A stretch of 64,000 nucleotides of DNA from Microvirga sp. VF16 (GTDB lineage: Bacteria > Pseudomonadota > Alphaproteobacteria > Rhizobiales > Beijerinckiaceae): NCBI RefSeq assembly GCF_016864375.1, contig NZ_CP069354.1, forward strand, positions 4,741,501-4,805,500, given 5' to 3'. Positions 22,592 to 31,393 of this stretch are shown here, piece by piece; the first letter of the stretch is position 1, and each line of letters opens with the position of its first letter. The translations under genes and the position numbers were made by a program. The notes beneath the pieces were generated by a model that did no database searches, was not told the DNA's origin, and saw nothing but the letters and a program-made list of their open reading frames with translations.

Positions 22592-23989
22592 TCAGAGATT
22601 CTTCAAAATCTCGTCGACCACCTTCTTGGCATCGCCGAAGAGCATCATGGTGTTGTCGCGGAAGAACAGCTCGTTCTCGACGCCGGCATAGCCCGAGCCC
22701 ATGCCGCGCTTGATGAACAGCACTGTCTTGGCGCGCTCCACGTCGAGGATCGGCATGCCGAAGATCGGCGAGGCCGAGTCGGTCTTGGCGGCCGGGTTCG
22801 TCACGTCGTTGGCGCCGATGACGAAGGCGACATCGGCCTGCGGGAATTCGCCGTTGATGTCCTCGAGCTCGAACACCTCGTCATAGGGCACGTTGGCTTC
22901 CGCGAGCAGCACGTTCATGTGGCCGGGCATGCGGCCCGCGACCGGATGAATGGCGTATTTCACTTCGACGCCCTCGGCCTTCAGCTCGTCCGCCATCTCG
23001 CGCAGGGCGTGCTGCGCCTGGGCCACCGCCATGCCGTAGCCCGGCACGATGATGACCTTGGCGGCGTTCTTCATGATGAAGGCGGCATCGTCCGCCGAGC
23101 CCTGCTTCACGGGACGGGTTTCGACCGCACCGCCGGCGGCGGCTGTCGTCTCGCCGCCGAAGCCGCCGAGGATCACGGAGATGAAGGAGCGGTTCATGCC
23201 CTTGCACATGATGTAGGACAGGATCGCACCCGAGGAGCCGACCAGCGCGCCGGTGATGATGAGCGCGAGGTTGCCCAGCGTGAAGCCGATGCCCGCGGCC
23301 GCCCAGCCCGAATAGGAATTGAGCATCGACACCACCACCGGCATGTCGGCGCCGCCGATGGGGATGATGAGCGTCACGCCGAGCACGAAGGAGACCACCA
23401 CGATCAGCCAGAAGACCGCATGGCTCTCCGTGCGGATGAAGAAGACGAGCAGCACGAGAAGCAACAGGCCAAGGCTGGCATTGATCAGATGCCGGCTCGG
23501 CAGCAGGATCGGCTTGCCGGACATGCGCCCGTCAAGCTTCAAAAACGCGATCACGGAGCCGGTGAAGGTGACGGCGCCGATGGCGACGCCGAGCGCCATC
23601 TCGAACAGCGATCCGCCATGGATGGTGCCGACCGAACCGATGCCGAAGGCCTGCGGCGCATAGAGCGCGCCCGCCGCCACGAGGACCGCCGCGAGACCGA
23701 CCAGGGAGTGGAAGGCGGCGACGAGCTGCGGCATAGCCGTCATCGGCACGCGCTTGGCGACCACCGCGCCGATGCCGCCGCCGATGCCGAGGCCCAGCAC
23801 CACCAGCGCCCAGCCGCCGAAGCCGCTCGGCGGGGAGACAAACAGGGTGGTGAGGATGGCGATCCCCATGCCCACCATGCCGTAGAGATTGCCCTGCCGG
23901 GAGGTGGTCGGGTGCGACAGGCCGCGAAGGGCCAGGATGAACAGGACGCCCGAGACGAGGTAGAGGATCGAGGCTAGATTGGCCGACAT
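22592..23989 (-). CDS. pntB: NAD(P) transhydrogenase subunit beta
   Basis: Membrane and NADP(H)-binding subunit of proton-translocating transhydrogenase, 465 residues. The first half has about nine hydrophobic helices (LASILYLVSGVLFILALRGL at the start). The C-terminal domain III carries the NADP-binding motif VIIVPGYGMAVAQAQHAL near residue 310 and HPVAGRMPGHMNVLLAEANVPYD near 345, plus GANDVTNPAAKTD. The complex uses the proton gradient to make NADPH from NADH. Its start is 4 bp after the pntAB stop, so it is the last gene of the operon coxIV-like - pntAA - pntAB - pntB. Confidence 0.97.
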   Translation of the reverse strand: MSANLASILYLVSGVLFILALRGLSHPTTSRQGNLYGMVGMGIAILTTLFVSPPSGFGGWALVVLGLGIGGGIGAVVAKRVPMTAMPQLVAAFHSLVGLAAVLVAAGALYAPQAFGIGSVGTIHGGSLFEMALGVAIGAVTFTGSVIAFLKLDGRMSGKPILLPSRHLINASLGLLLLVLLVFFIRTESHAVFWLIVVVSFVLGVTLIIPIGGADMPVVVSMLNSYSGWAAAGIGFTLGNLALIITGALVGSSGAILSYIMCKGMNRSFISVILGGFGGETTAAAGGAVETRPVKQGSADDAAFIMKNAAKVIIVPGYGMAVAQAQHALREMADELKAEGVEVKYAIHPVAGRMPGHMNVLLAEANVPYDEVFELEDINGEFPQADVAFVIGANDVTNPAAKTDSASPIFGMPILDVERAKTVLFIKRGMGSGYAGVENELFFRDNTMMLFGDAKKVVDEILKNL

Positions 23990-23993
23990 CGCC

Positions 23994-24443
23994 TCATCCC
24001 TTCCTGCGGTACATGGCGAGCATGCGCTGGGTCACCAGGAAGCCGCCGAAGATATTGATGGATGCCAGGATAAGTCCGATGAAGCCGAGCGCCCGCGCCC
24101 AGATCGGCCCCTCGCCGAGACCGGGGGCCACATCGACGCCCACCGCCAGCAGCGCGCCGACCACGATGACGGAGGAAATGGCGTTGGTGACCGACATCAG
24201 CGGCGTGTGCAGCGCCGGGGTCACCGACCAGACCACGTAATAGCCGACGAAGATCGCCAGTACGAAGATGGCGAGGCGGAACACCGTCGGGTCGACGGCC
24301 CCGTGGGTCACGGCGGCGGCGGCGGCTCCTGCCGCATCGGCCACCTGATCGGCGATAGTCTGGGCCGCCTCGGCCGAGCGGCGGGCAGCCTCTGCCGCCG
24401 CTTGGGCCTGCTCGACGGCCTGTTCGGGCGTAAGCGTTGCCAT
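23994..24443 (-). CDS. pntAB: NAD(P) transhydrogenase subunit alpha-2 (membrane part)
   Basis: The membrane portion of the split alpha subunit, 149 residues. An Ala/Gln-rich helical N-terminus is followed by three to four hydrophobic helices (FRLAIFVLAIFVGYYVVW, ISSVIVVGALLAVGVDVAPG, ALGFIGLILASINIFGGFLV) and the closing VTQRMLAMYRRKG. Splitting of alpha into two proteins is normal in alphaproteobacteria. ATG 24443 is preceded by GGGAGG at good spacing and is preferred over an upstream in-frame start. Flanked by pntAA (19 bp) and pntB (4 bp). Confidence 0.95.
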   Translation of the reverse strand: MATLTPEQAVEQAQAAAEAARRSAEAAQTIADQVADAAGAAAAAVTHGAVDPTVFRLAIFVLAIFVGYYVVWSVTPALHTPLMSVTNAISSVIVVGALLAVGVDVAPGLGEGPIWARALGFIGLILASINIFGGFLVTQRMLAMYRRKG

Positions 24444-24462
24444 GGTGTCCTCCCTGGACGGT

Positions 24463-25599
24463 TTAAGCAGTCGGCTGGAAGGCGGTGTGAACGATGGCGC
24501 CGTCACGAGTCAGGCAGGTGGCCTTGACCAACTCGTCGTCCCACTTCACGGCCAGAGCCTTGGTTTCCTTGTCCACCAGCGTCTCGACGAAGGCGTAGAG
24601 GTTCTTCGCATAGAGGCTGGACGCCGTGGCGGCGAGGCGTCCGGGCACGTTGAGGTGGCCCACGATCTTCACGCCGTTATGCTCCACCACCTGGCCGGGT
24701 TGGGCCAGCTCGCAATTGCCGCCGCGCTCCACCGCCAGATCGACGATGACCGAGCCGGGCTTCATGGATTCGACCATGGCGCGCGAGACGAGCTTCGGCG
24801 CCGGGCGGCCGGGGATCAGGGCCGTGGTGACGACGATGTCCTGCTTGGCGATGTGGGAAGCGACAAGTTCGGCCTGCTTGGCCTTGTAGGCGTCCGACAT
24901 CTCCTTGGCGTAGCCGCCAGCCGTCTCTGCCTGCTTGAACTCCTCGTCCTCGACCGCGATGAACTTGGCGCCCAGGCTCTCGACCTGCTCCTTGGCGGCG
25001 GGACGCACGTCGGTGGCGGTCACGACGGCGCCAAGACGGCGGGCGGTGGCGATGGCCTGGAGACCGGCCACACCGGCGCCCATGACGAAGATGCGGGCCG
25101 CGGGCACCGTGCCGGCGGCGGTCATCATCATCGGCAGTGCCCGGCCGTATTCGGCGGTGGCATCGATGACGGCCCGGTAGCCGGCGAGATTGGCCTGGGA
25201 GGACAGCACGTCCATCACCTGCGCGCGGGTGATGCGGGGCATCAGCTCCATGGCGAAGGCGGCAACCTGCGTGTCGGCCAGGGCCTTGAGGGCTGCTTCC
25301 TGGCCATAAGGGTCCATGATGGCGATGACCAGGGCGCCGGGCTTGGCGCCCTTCAGCTCGCCCTCGGCGGGGCGGCGGACCTTGAGGAGGACGTCGGCGT
25401 CCTTCAGGGCGTCCTTGGCCGTCTTGGCGATGGATGCGCCGGCAGCCTCGAACTCGGCATCGGGGATACCGGCCTTGGCGCCAGCCCCGGCCTGGACGAC
25501 CACGTCAGCGCCGAGGCTTTTGTATTTCTTGACCGTTTCAGGGGTGGCGGAAACGCGTGTCTCCGCTCCATCGGTTTCGGAGAGAACGGCGATCCGCAT
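24463..25599 (-). CDS. pntAA: NAD(P) transhydrogenase subunit alpha-1 (NAD-binding)
   Basis: The soluble NAD(H)-binding domain I of transhydrogenase, 378 residues. It begins MRIAVLSETDGAETRVSATP, has the RQD-loop-type region SSQANLAGYRAVIDA near residue 135 and the dinucleotide fold IFVMGAGVAGLQAIATARRLGA near residue 169, with VIVDLAVERGGNCE near 285. These match the alanine dehydrogenase/PntA superfamily. It is co-transcribed with the membrane subunits and lies 73 bp downstream of a small oxidase-subunit-like gene. Confidence 0.97.
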   Translation of the reverse strand: MRIAVLSETDGAETRVSATPETVKKYKSLGADVVVQAGAGAKAGIPDAEFEAAGASIAKTAKDALKDADVLLKVRRPAEGELKGAKPGALVIAIMDPYGQEAALKALADTQVAAFAMELMPRITRAQVMDVLSSQANLAGYRAVIDATAEYGRALPMMMTAAGTVPAARIFVMGAGVAGLQAIATARRLGAVVTATDVRPAAKEQVESLGAKFIAVEDEEFKQAETAGGYAKEMSDAYKAKQAELVASHIAKQDIVVTTALIPGRPAPKLVSRAMVESMKPGSVIVDLAVERGGNCELAQPGQVVEHNGVKIVGHLNVPGRLAATASSLYAKNLYAFVETLVDKETKALAVKWDDELVKATCLTRDGAIVHTAFQPTA

Positions 25600-25672
25600 G
25601 TAGGCCCCCCTGGGATGTGGTCAACGGCTTGGAATCAAGCTCTTTCTGTGTCTGTCAAAAGTCATCCGCCGC

Positions 25673-25966
25673 TCAATAGAAAATGAGCGCCAGGAGAAGG
25701 AGAACGCCGACGGCGGCCGGAGCCCGCGCACCGACGGAAGGAGCCATGGCGCCGATGCCGCCTGCGACCAGCGAGAGAATGACACCGAAGATCGCTGTGA
25801 CCCAGGCATGCTTGATGCCGCCGACGGCCAAAGCCAGCACGTGGCAGACGATGACGGCGGTCGCGATTTCGGCGAACTGAATGAACCCGTAATAGGTCGC
25901 CTCATGAGCGCGAGCGTCCATATCCGGACTGTAGCCCCCGTGCGGCGCATGTTTTGTATCGGCCAT
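25673..25966 (-). CDS. aa3-type cytochrome c oxidase subunit IV-like protein
   Basis: A 97-residue membrane protein. A hydrophilic N-terminus (GYSPDMDARAHEATYYGF) matches the bacterial aa3-oxidase subunit IV pattern M-D-x-x-x-H-x-x-T-Y-x-x-F, followed by hydrophobic helices (EIATAVIVCHVLALAVGG, AIFGVILSLVAGGIGAMA, AAVGVLLLLALIFY). It is longer than the single-helix subunit IV. Genes of this type sit directly upstream of pntAA in many rhizobia, so a role beside the transhydrogenase rather than in the oxidase is possible. That is inference. Confidence 0.75.
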   Translation of the reverse strand: MADTKHAPHGGYSPDMDARAHEATYYGFIQFAEIATAVIVCHVLALAVGGIKHAWVTAIFGVILSLVAGGIGAMAPSVGARAPAAVGVLLLLALIFY

Positions 25967-26078
25967 GTTTCAAAGCCCTGTTCAGCGTCACGTATTAACT
26001 GCTGCGTTTAGCGCATGCGGTGAGGAGCCGCAATCTTTCGAATGGCTCCAATGAAAACTTTATGAATGCTTTTCGAGG

Positions 26079-27296
26079 TTATTTGATCCCTAGGAACTCC
26101 CGCCATTGCGGCAGGCAAACCGTTTCGTAATCGTATTTCGCAACGGCGATCCGCCGGGCCTCCGCGGCCATGTCGGCGGACTTGTCCTTGTCGTTAAGAG
26201 TCTCGCGCACGCGCTCGGCCAGGGCCTTCTCGTCGAAGAAGGGGAAGAGGCGCCCGTTGACCCCGTCCTGGATGACCTCACGCACCGGCTCCGTATCGGA
26301 GGCCACGATCCGGCATTCGAGCGCCATGGCCTCGATGGACGACCAGGACAGCACGAAGGGATAGGTCATGTAGATATGGGCCGAGGAGGTCTGCAGGACC
26401 TTCACGAACTGGTCGTAGGGCAGGTTTCCGACGAAATGGACCCGGGACCAGTCGACCGGCCGCTCGATCCGGGATCTGAAGACATCGAACCAGGATTGCC
26501 CGTTCGGCGCGGAGCCGGAATAGCTGGCGCCCTTGCCTCCGATGATGACCACCCGGAGTTCCGGATCGATCTCGAGCAGATAGGGCAGGCTCTTGAAGAC
26601 GATATGGGCGCCGCGCATCGGCTCGATATTGCGGGTCACATAGGTGACGACGGGCTTTTCTCGGGTGAGTTGCGGCCCGTCCTGGCCGAGCTGGATCCTG
26701 ACGTTCGGGTCGGGGAGGAGTTTATGGGTGTCGATGCCGTCATGGATGATGGCGAGCCGGTCGCGCAGATAGGTCGGGAAGGTGTCGCGCTGGTAGCGGG
26801 TCGGTGCTACGGCTGCGTCGGCAGCGTCGAGAGCGCCGAGCTGCATGGAATTCTTCAGGCGCAGGCGCCAGATCACCTCCTCGTTGGTGACCGGGAATTC
26901 GGGATCGAAATCGAGGTCCTGGCCCTTGGCGTGGTAATAATATTCGAAGTAGGCCACGTGGCGGGCCCTGGGCCAGATATCCTTCAGGAACAGGTTCTCG
27001 CCCCAGCCGGTATTGACCACCACCACGTCCGGCTCGAAGCCTTGGCCGGCAAGCTCGCGAGCCTTGTGGGCCACCCCATAGGCGCGGCGCAGGCGCGGGA
27101 TGACGGGAGAATAGCGGTTCTGGTAAGGCGCGTCCTCCGGGCCGGGGACCGCATCGTAGGAAAAGTACTTCACGCCCGGGATAAAGCATTGCTTGACCAT
27201 CCCAAGGCCCACGACCTCATGCCCCTCGGCCACGAAGGTCCTGGCGAGACGCAGGAATTGGCCCGGAAAATTCTGGTGAACGAAAGCAATCTTCAT
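26079..27296 (-). CDS. Glycosyltransferase family 4 protein
   Basis: A 405-residue GT-B glycosyltransferase. The N-terminal acceptor domain opens MKIAFVHQNFPGQFLRLAR; the C-terminal nucleotide-sugar domain has HDGIDTHKLLPD near residue 187, VTRNIEPMRGAHIVFKSLPY near 223 and the donor-binding EAMALECRIVASDTEPVREV near 333 (the E-x7-E motif). HQNFPGQF is typical of a subgroup associated with exopolysaccharide or methylobacterial glycan synthesis. ATG 27296 has AGGGG upstream. It is a single gene, followed downstream by 112 bp without features. Confidence 0.87.
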   Translation of the reverse strand: MKIAFVHQNFPGQFLRLARTFVAEGHEVVGLGMVKQCFIPGVKYFSYDAVPGPEDAPYQNRYSPVIPRLRRAYGVAHKARELAGQGFEPDVVVVNTGWGENLFLKDIWPRARHVAYFEYYYHAKGQDLDFDPEFPVTNEEVIWRLRLKNSMQLGALDAADAAVAPTRYQRDTFPTYLRDRLAIIHDGIDTHKLLPDPNVRIQLGQDGPQLTREKPVVTYVTRNIEPMRGAHIVFKSLPYLLEIDPELRVVIIGGKGASYSGSAPNGQSWFDVFRSRIERPVDWSRVHFVGNLPYDQFVKVLQTSSAHIYMTYPFVLSWSSIEAMALECRIVASDTEPVREVIQDGVNGRLFPFFDEKALAERVRETLNDKDKSADMAAEARRIAVAKYDYETVCLPQWREFLGIK

Positions 27297-27354
27297 CGGC
27301 TGCCCCTAACCTACCGTTAGCCTCTAGGGCCGAACGGCAAAAGATGCAACCTCA

Positions 27355-28722
27355 TTACACGGGACTTGGTAAACCGGAAGCTTTCAGCGCCTCCTTCTGT
27401 TTCTGCTCCAGGCTTTCCAGGGAGAATCGCTCGATCTCGTTCTCGAACAGCCGGTGATAGTTCAGCTCGGCCTTCAGATGCAGGAAGACGGCACCCAAGC
27501 CCACGGCCGCCCGGTCCATGAACACGAATTCGCGCGGGACGGTGACGGGGCCCTTCTCCTTCAGGGCCTTGTGAACCTCAAAGGCCTGACGGCGGCCATA
27601 TTCGCCGGGCTTTACCCCGTCGGCCACGGTGCGGACCCGGTCGTCGAGGAGCGGCGCATAGATGAAGCGGGCCCAGATGTTCAGAATGTCGATCAGCTCG
27701 TTCGAGAGTTTCTTGAAGCCCCAGGTCTCGTAGGCATGGACGACACGGGCGCGGTCGTCGGTCTGGAGACCGCGATAAAGGTCGACCACGCCGCCGACGA
27801 AGCGCGGATGGAAGATGCGGATGCAGCCGTAATCGAGGAGATTGATGCCTCCCGGCTCCCCGCCCTCGGAGAACACCGTGTAATTGCCGAGGTGAGGATC
27901 GCCGTGGATGACGGCCGCATGGCTGAACGGGTGCCACCAGGCCTTGAACATGGCGACCGCCAGCCGGTTGCGGATCTCGACCGGGGCCTCGGTGAATCCG
28001 AGAATCTTCTCGCCGTCCAGCCATTCGAGCGACAGGAGTCGCCGGGTGGAGAGTTCCGGATGAACCCGCGGCACCCGGACCTCCTCTACATCGGCGAGGG
28101 TCTTTGCGTAGAGCGCCGCATGCTTGGCCTCGCGCTCGTAATCGAGCTCCTCGCGCACGCGCTCGCCGATCTCCTTGGCGATCTCGCGGGTGTCGATGGC
28201 GGGATCCATGCGGCGATGGACGGCGAAGACCCATTCGAGCTGCTGCAGATCCGCCTCCACGGCGGATTGCATGTCGGGATATTGCAGCTTGCAGGCGATT
28301 GGCTCGCCGTCTTTCGTGGTTGCGCGATGAACCTGACCGAGCGATGCGGCCGCCGCGGGATTGAGATCGAAGGAACCGAACCGACTCTGCCATTGCGGTC
28401 CGAGTTCTGCCTGCATGCGCCGTTTCACGAAGGCTGCCCCCATGGGCGGCGCCTCGCTCTGGAGCTTCTGCAGCTCGGCTGCATATTCCGGCGGGATGAG
28501 ATCGGGAATGGTGGCGAGAAGCTGCGCCACCTTCATGATCGGCCCCTTCAGTCCGCCGAGCGCCTGCGCCAGCACTGCCGCGTTGGAGGCATCGCGCACA
28601 TCACCCCCGAACAATCGTGATCCTGCCATGCGGGCCGCGACCCCACCCATATTGGCGCCCACGCGGGCATAACGGGCGGCGCGCGCGGAGAAGCGGTTCG
28701 CTTCGCGGTCGGAATCGGCCAT
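27355..28722 (-). CDS. ABC1/UbiB-family atypical kinase
   Basis: A 455-residue protein of the UbiB/ADCK family. The N-terminal signature, usually K-x-G-Q, reads GPIMKVAQLLATIPDLIPPE near residue 67, then the Ala-rich loop AAAASLGQVHRA near 128, a Lys in PIACKLQYP, the catalytic HGDPHLGNY near 270 and the metal site LLDYGCIR near 292. Family members support coenzyme Q biosynthesis or lipid transport; here no ubi gene is adjacent. Val replaces Gly in KxGQ, which is unusual. Start 28722 (MADSDREANRFS) is preferred because the longer N-terminus is not family-like. The C-terminus is soluble, without the two helices of UbiB. Confidence 0.85.
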   Translation of the reverse strand: MADSDREANRFSARAARYARVGANMGGVAARMAGSRLFGGDVRDASNAAVLAQALGGLKGPIMKVAQLLATIPDLIPPEYAAELQKLQSEAPPMGAAFVKRRMQAELGPQWQSRFGSFDLNPAAAASLGQVHRATTKDGEPIACKLQYPDMQSAVEADLQQLEWVFAVHRRMDPAIDTREIAKEIGERVREELDYEREAKHAALYAKTLADVEEVRVPRVHPELSTRRLLSLEWLDGEKILGFTEAPVEIRNRLAVAMFKAWWHPFSHAAVIHGDPHLGNYTVFSEGGEPGGINLLDYGCIRIFHPRFVGGVVDLYRGLQTDDRARVVHAYETWGFKKLSNELIDILNIWARFIYAPLLDDRVRTVADGVKPGEYGRRQAFEVHKALKEKGPVTVPREFVFMDRAAVGLGAVFLHLKAELNYHRLFENEIERFSLESLEQKQKEALKASGLPSPV

Positions 28723-28836
28723 GACGTGGAATCTCTTGCTCTGAACCGGAGAGCTTAAGATATGGCTTGCTGCGCGAAGCGCTAGGCTGCGTGGACGATT
28801 CGACCGGGATTGCGACATCGGCGACCGCAGCGCCGA

Positions 28837-29286
28837 TCAGCCGCGGGCGAGCCTCGCAGCCTGCTCGAGGCCGATGCGGTGGACGAGCGGGTCAGCATGC
28901 CGATAGACCAGCTGCCATTCGCTTCCTTCGCGGCGATAGACCTGGGTGACGCGCAGCGGCCATTCCTGGTCCGGCAGACCACCGACTTCGCCATGCTGCC
29001 GCTCGATCATCACAAGAACGACGAGGTCGCCCGACGCATAGGTTTGCACCACTTCCAGCGTCGCCTCGCCGGCTTTGAAATAATCGGCGACCTCCAGCAG
29101 ACTCTCACTTCGGTTATCGTAGCGGGCGGGCTCTCCGCCGAAAGGGTTCATCAGCACGAAGCCGGAAGCATGAGGCGTCAATGCGAGATAGCGATGCATA
29201 TCCCCGCGCATGAACGCCGAAGTGGCTTCCTCTGTCCGTTGGACGAGCTCGGCGAGCTCCTCGTCCGTGATGCTTTCATGCGCCAT
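28837..29286 (-). CDS. SnoaL/NTF2-like fold protein (DUF4440-type)
   Basis: A 149-residue cone-shaped alpha+beta barrel protein of the SnoaL/ketosteroid-isomerase superfamily. The order helix (TDEELAELVQRTEEATSAFM), beta strands (DLVVLVMIERQHGEVGG) and closing strand (WPLRVTQVYRREGSEWQLVYRHADPLV) is typical. The final HADPLV matches DUF4440/SnoaL-like proteins. Catalytic residues cannot be assigned. It is 114 bp upstream of the UbiB-like gene on the same strand and may share its transcript. Confidence 0.8.
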   Translation of the reverse strand: MAHESITDEELAELVQRTEEATSAFMRGDMHRYLALTPHASGFVLMNPFGGEPARYDNRSESLLEVADYFKAGEATLEVVQTYASGDLVVLVMIERQHGEVGGLPDQEWPLRVTQVYRREGSEWQLVYRHADPLVHRIGLEQAARLARG

Positions 29287-29338
29287 GGCCGCATCCTATG
29301 TCCCGACGACCGGATATGCCTTCTCGGCAACCGCCGGA

Positions 29339-31288
29339 TTAAAGGATGAAATCACCGGATCTCAGGCTGCGGATACCGCTAAGACGGATGATGCCTTCCG
29401 CAGCGAGGTCGGCATCCGTATTCAGGAGGACCCGCGTCTCCGATCCCGCGGCCTCGTACCGGACCTGACCGGCTGCCGTGAACTCCGCATTGCCGATGAA
29501 AGCGAACGCCTGATTTCCACCGCGCAGAGCATTGGCATCGATCCTCGACAAATCCAGATGATCTTGGGCGCTGCGGCTGAAATCGTGCACGACATCCGCA
29601 CGGCTTAAAGCGGAGCCGACGGAGCCGATGGATTGCCAGCGAAACACATCCGCCCCTGATCCGCCGGATAACCAATCCTTGTCGGGGCCGCCGACAAGCG
29701 TATCGCGCCCGAGATCGCCATAGAGCCTGTCGTTCCCGGCATTGCCGGAGAGGCTGTCGTTGCCGGCCCCACCACGAAGCGTCTCGTCCCCTGACGCGCC
29801 TTTCAGCACATCGTTGAACGCACTGCCCCACACGCCCTGGATGCTCGAGAAGCGATCTCCGGACGCATCGCTTCCGGCCTGGGTCCTCTTCGCGAGATCG
29901 ATGAGCACGCGGCCCGGTGAATCGCGGTAATCGGCATAGTCGAAGCCGCCGCTGCCCGACAGGAGATCGGCGCCCGGTCCGCCCCGAAGATTATCGTTGC
30001 CGCTGCCTCCAAACAGCGTGTCGTTTCCACCGCCGCCAAAGATCCGATCGTTGCCGCCGCCGCCACTGAGAACATCCGCAGCATCGTCACGAGGATCCGG
30101 ACCGCTGCCTGACTTGAGATCCAGGCGGAAGACCTTGCCCCCAAAATCGACGATGTAGAGATTTCCAGATCCATCCTCTCCCATTGACGAAACGGAACCG
30201 ATCGGGCCGCCGCCCACTGCGACCTGACCCGTCAGATCCTTGAAAGACCACGAGCCGGAGACGCGTTGCAACGACCAGATCCCGCTGCTGCCGAAATCCG
30301 AGAAGACATACGTTCCCTGAAAATCCTGCTCGGGCCCGCGATAGACGTAACCTCCCGTGACCGCCTGGCCGAGATCGCGGCCATAGGCATGGACCGGGTT
30401 CGTATAGTTCGGGAACGATCCGGGATTGAACGGCCCCTCGGTGGCGCTCCACCCGTAGTTGGCGCCAACTCTCCCGAGATTGATCTCTTCATAGGTGCCT
30501 TCGCCGACATCGCCGATATACATCTCGCCGGTCAGCCGGTCGAAGCTCACGCGCCACGGGTTGCGCAGTCCTGCGGCATAGATCCCGGTTTGCGCCGCGT
30601 TACCCGCGATGCCATCGATCGCCGCCGGATTATCTGGAGGCAGAGCATAGTTCCTGTTGGCATCCATGGGGAAGGCATCGCTGCCACTCACGTCGAGCCG
30701 GAGGATCTTGCCCAATTGGCTGAGGCTTTGCGAGTTGGCGCTGTTCGCACCGTCGCCGGTCGCCACGTAGAGATAGCCGTCCGGTCCGAACCCGATCCAG
30801 CCACCCCGATGGTTGGTGGTGGACGACGGGTAGTCGATCCGATCGATGAGCCGCATGCTGCTGGCATCTGCAACGAGGGGATTGGACGCCAGCGTTCTGT
30901 ATTCGCGGATCTCCACATCGCCGGCGATCGTGCTGAGATAGACGTAAAACCTCCGGCTCGTCGCGAAATCAGGAGCGAAAGCGAGACCGAGCAGCCCCTG
31001 TTCACCATCGGTCGCGACCTGAGAAGAGACGTTGAGGAACGATGCGCCGAGGGTCTGGCCCGTGCCGGTATCGTAGACCTTCACCAGACCGCGCTTCTCC
31101 AGAATGAAAAGATGCTGGGAATTGCCCGGCGCCGCTGTCAGGTACAGGGGATTTTCCAGGCCGGAGACGATCGCATTGGCCGCCATCGTGGACGGGGTTC
31201 TGGCGTTGGGATCGTAGCCGTAGATCACATCGGCGGCTCCGGTGCCGCTCAGCCTGTCTGCGGCCTGACTCCCGATACGAACTGCCAT
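29339..31288 (-). CDS. PQQ-type sugar dehydrogenase-like beta-propeller fused to RTX calcium-binding repeats
   Basis: A 649-residue secreted-type protein. Residues about 30-395 are a six-bladed beta-propeller of the glucose/sorbosone dehydrogenase (GSDH) family, with LENPLYLTAAPG, GEQGLLGLAFAPDF, TTNHRGGWIGFGPDGYLY, YAAGLRNPWRVSFD and DVGEGTYEEIN. From about 400 to 560 there are roughly ten RTX nonapeptides (GGGGNDRIF, GGSGNDNLR, GGAGNDSLS and others) that bind calcium, then a C-terminal domain with VVHDFSRSAQDHLDLSRID. A short RTX-like stretch (IGSQAADRLSGTGAADVIYG) also opens the protein. There is no signal peptide, so type I secretion is likely; no secretion genes are nearby. Enzyme activity is inferred only. 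Confidence 0.85.
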   Translation of the reverse strand: MAVRIGSQAADRLSGTGAADVIYGYDPNARTPSTMAANAIVSGLENPLYLTAAPGNSQHLFILEKRGLVKVYDTGTGQTLGASFLNVSSQVATDGEQGLLGLAFAPDFATSRRFYVYLSTIAGDVEIREYRTLASNPLVADASSMRLIDRIDYPSSTTNHRGGWIGFGPDGYLYVATGDGANSANSQSLSQLGKILRLDVSGSDAFPMDANRNYALPPDNPAAIDGIAGNAAQTGIYAAGLRNPWRVSFDRLTGEMYIGDVGEGTYEEINLGRVGANYGWSATEGPFNPGSFPNYTNPVHAYGRDLGQAVTGGYVYRGPEQDFQGTYVFSDFGSSGIWSLQRVSGSWSFKDLTGQVAVGGGPIGSVSSMGEDGSGNLYIVDFGGKVFRLDLKSGSGPDPRDDAADVLSGGGGNDRIFGGGGNDTLFGGSGNDNLRGGPGADLLSGSGGFDYADYRDSPGRVLIDLAKRTQAGSDASGDRFSSIQGVWGSAFNDVLKGASGDETLRGGAGNDSLSGNAGNDRLYGDLGRDTLVGGPDKDWLSGGSGADVFRWQSIGSVGSALSRADVVHDFSRSAQDHLDLSRIDANALRGGNQAFAFIGNAEFTAAGQVRYEAAGSETRVLLNTDADLAAEGIIRLSGIRSLRSGDFIL

Positions 31289-31352
31289 GGTCGACCTCCC
31301 GGTCTGCCCCCAATGCAGCCATTGTTATGGAATTCGGTACTTTAATTCGGCG

Positions 31353-31386
31353 GTCCTGAGCGGCAAGTCGTCCCGCCGCTCAGGAC
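31353..31386. other. 12-bp perfect inverted repeat between two minus-strand genes
   Basis: GTCCTGAGCGGC (31353-31364) and its exact complement (31375-31386) enclose 10 bases. It lies directly after the pepF stop and before the RTX gene. There is no T-run on the minus strand, so it may be a weak terminator or mRNA-end hairpin. Confidence 0.6.
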
Positions 31387-31393
31387 AGAACAA

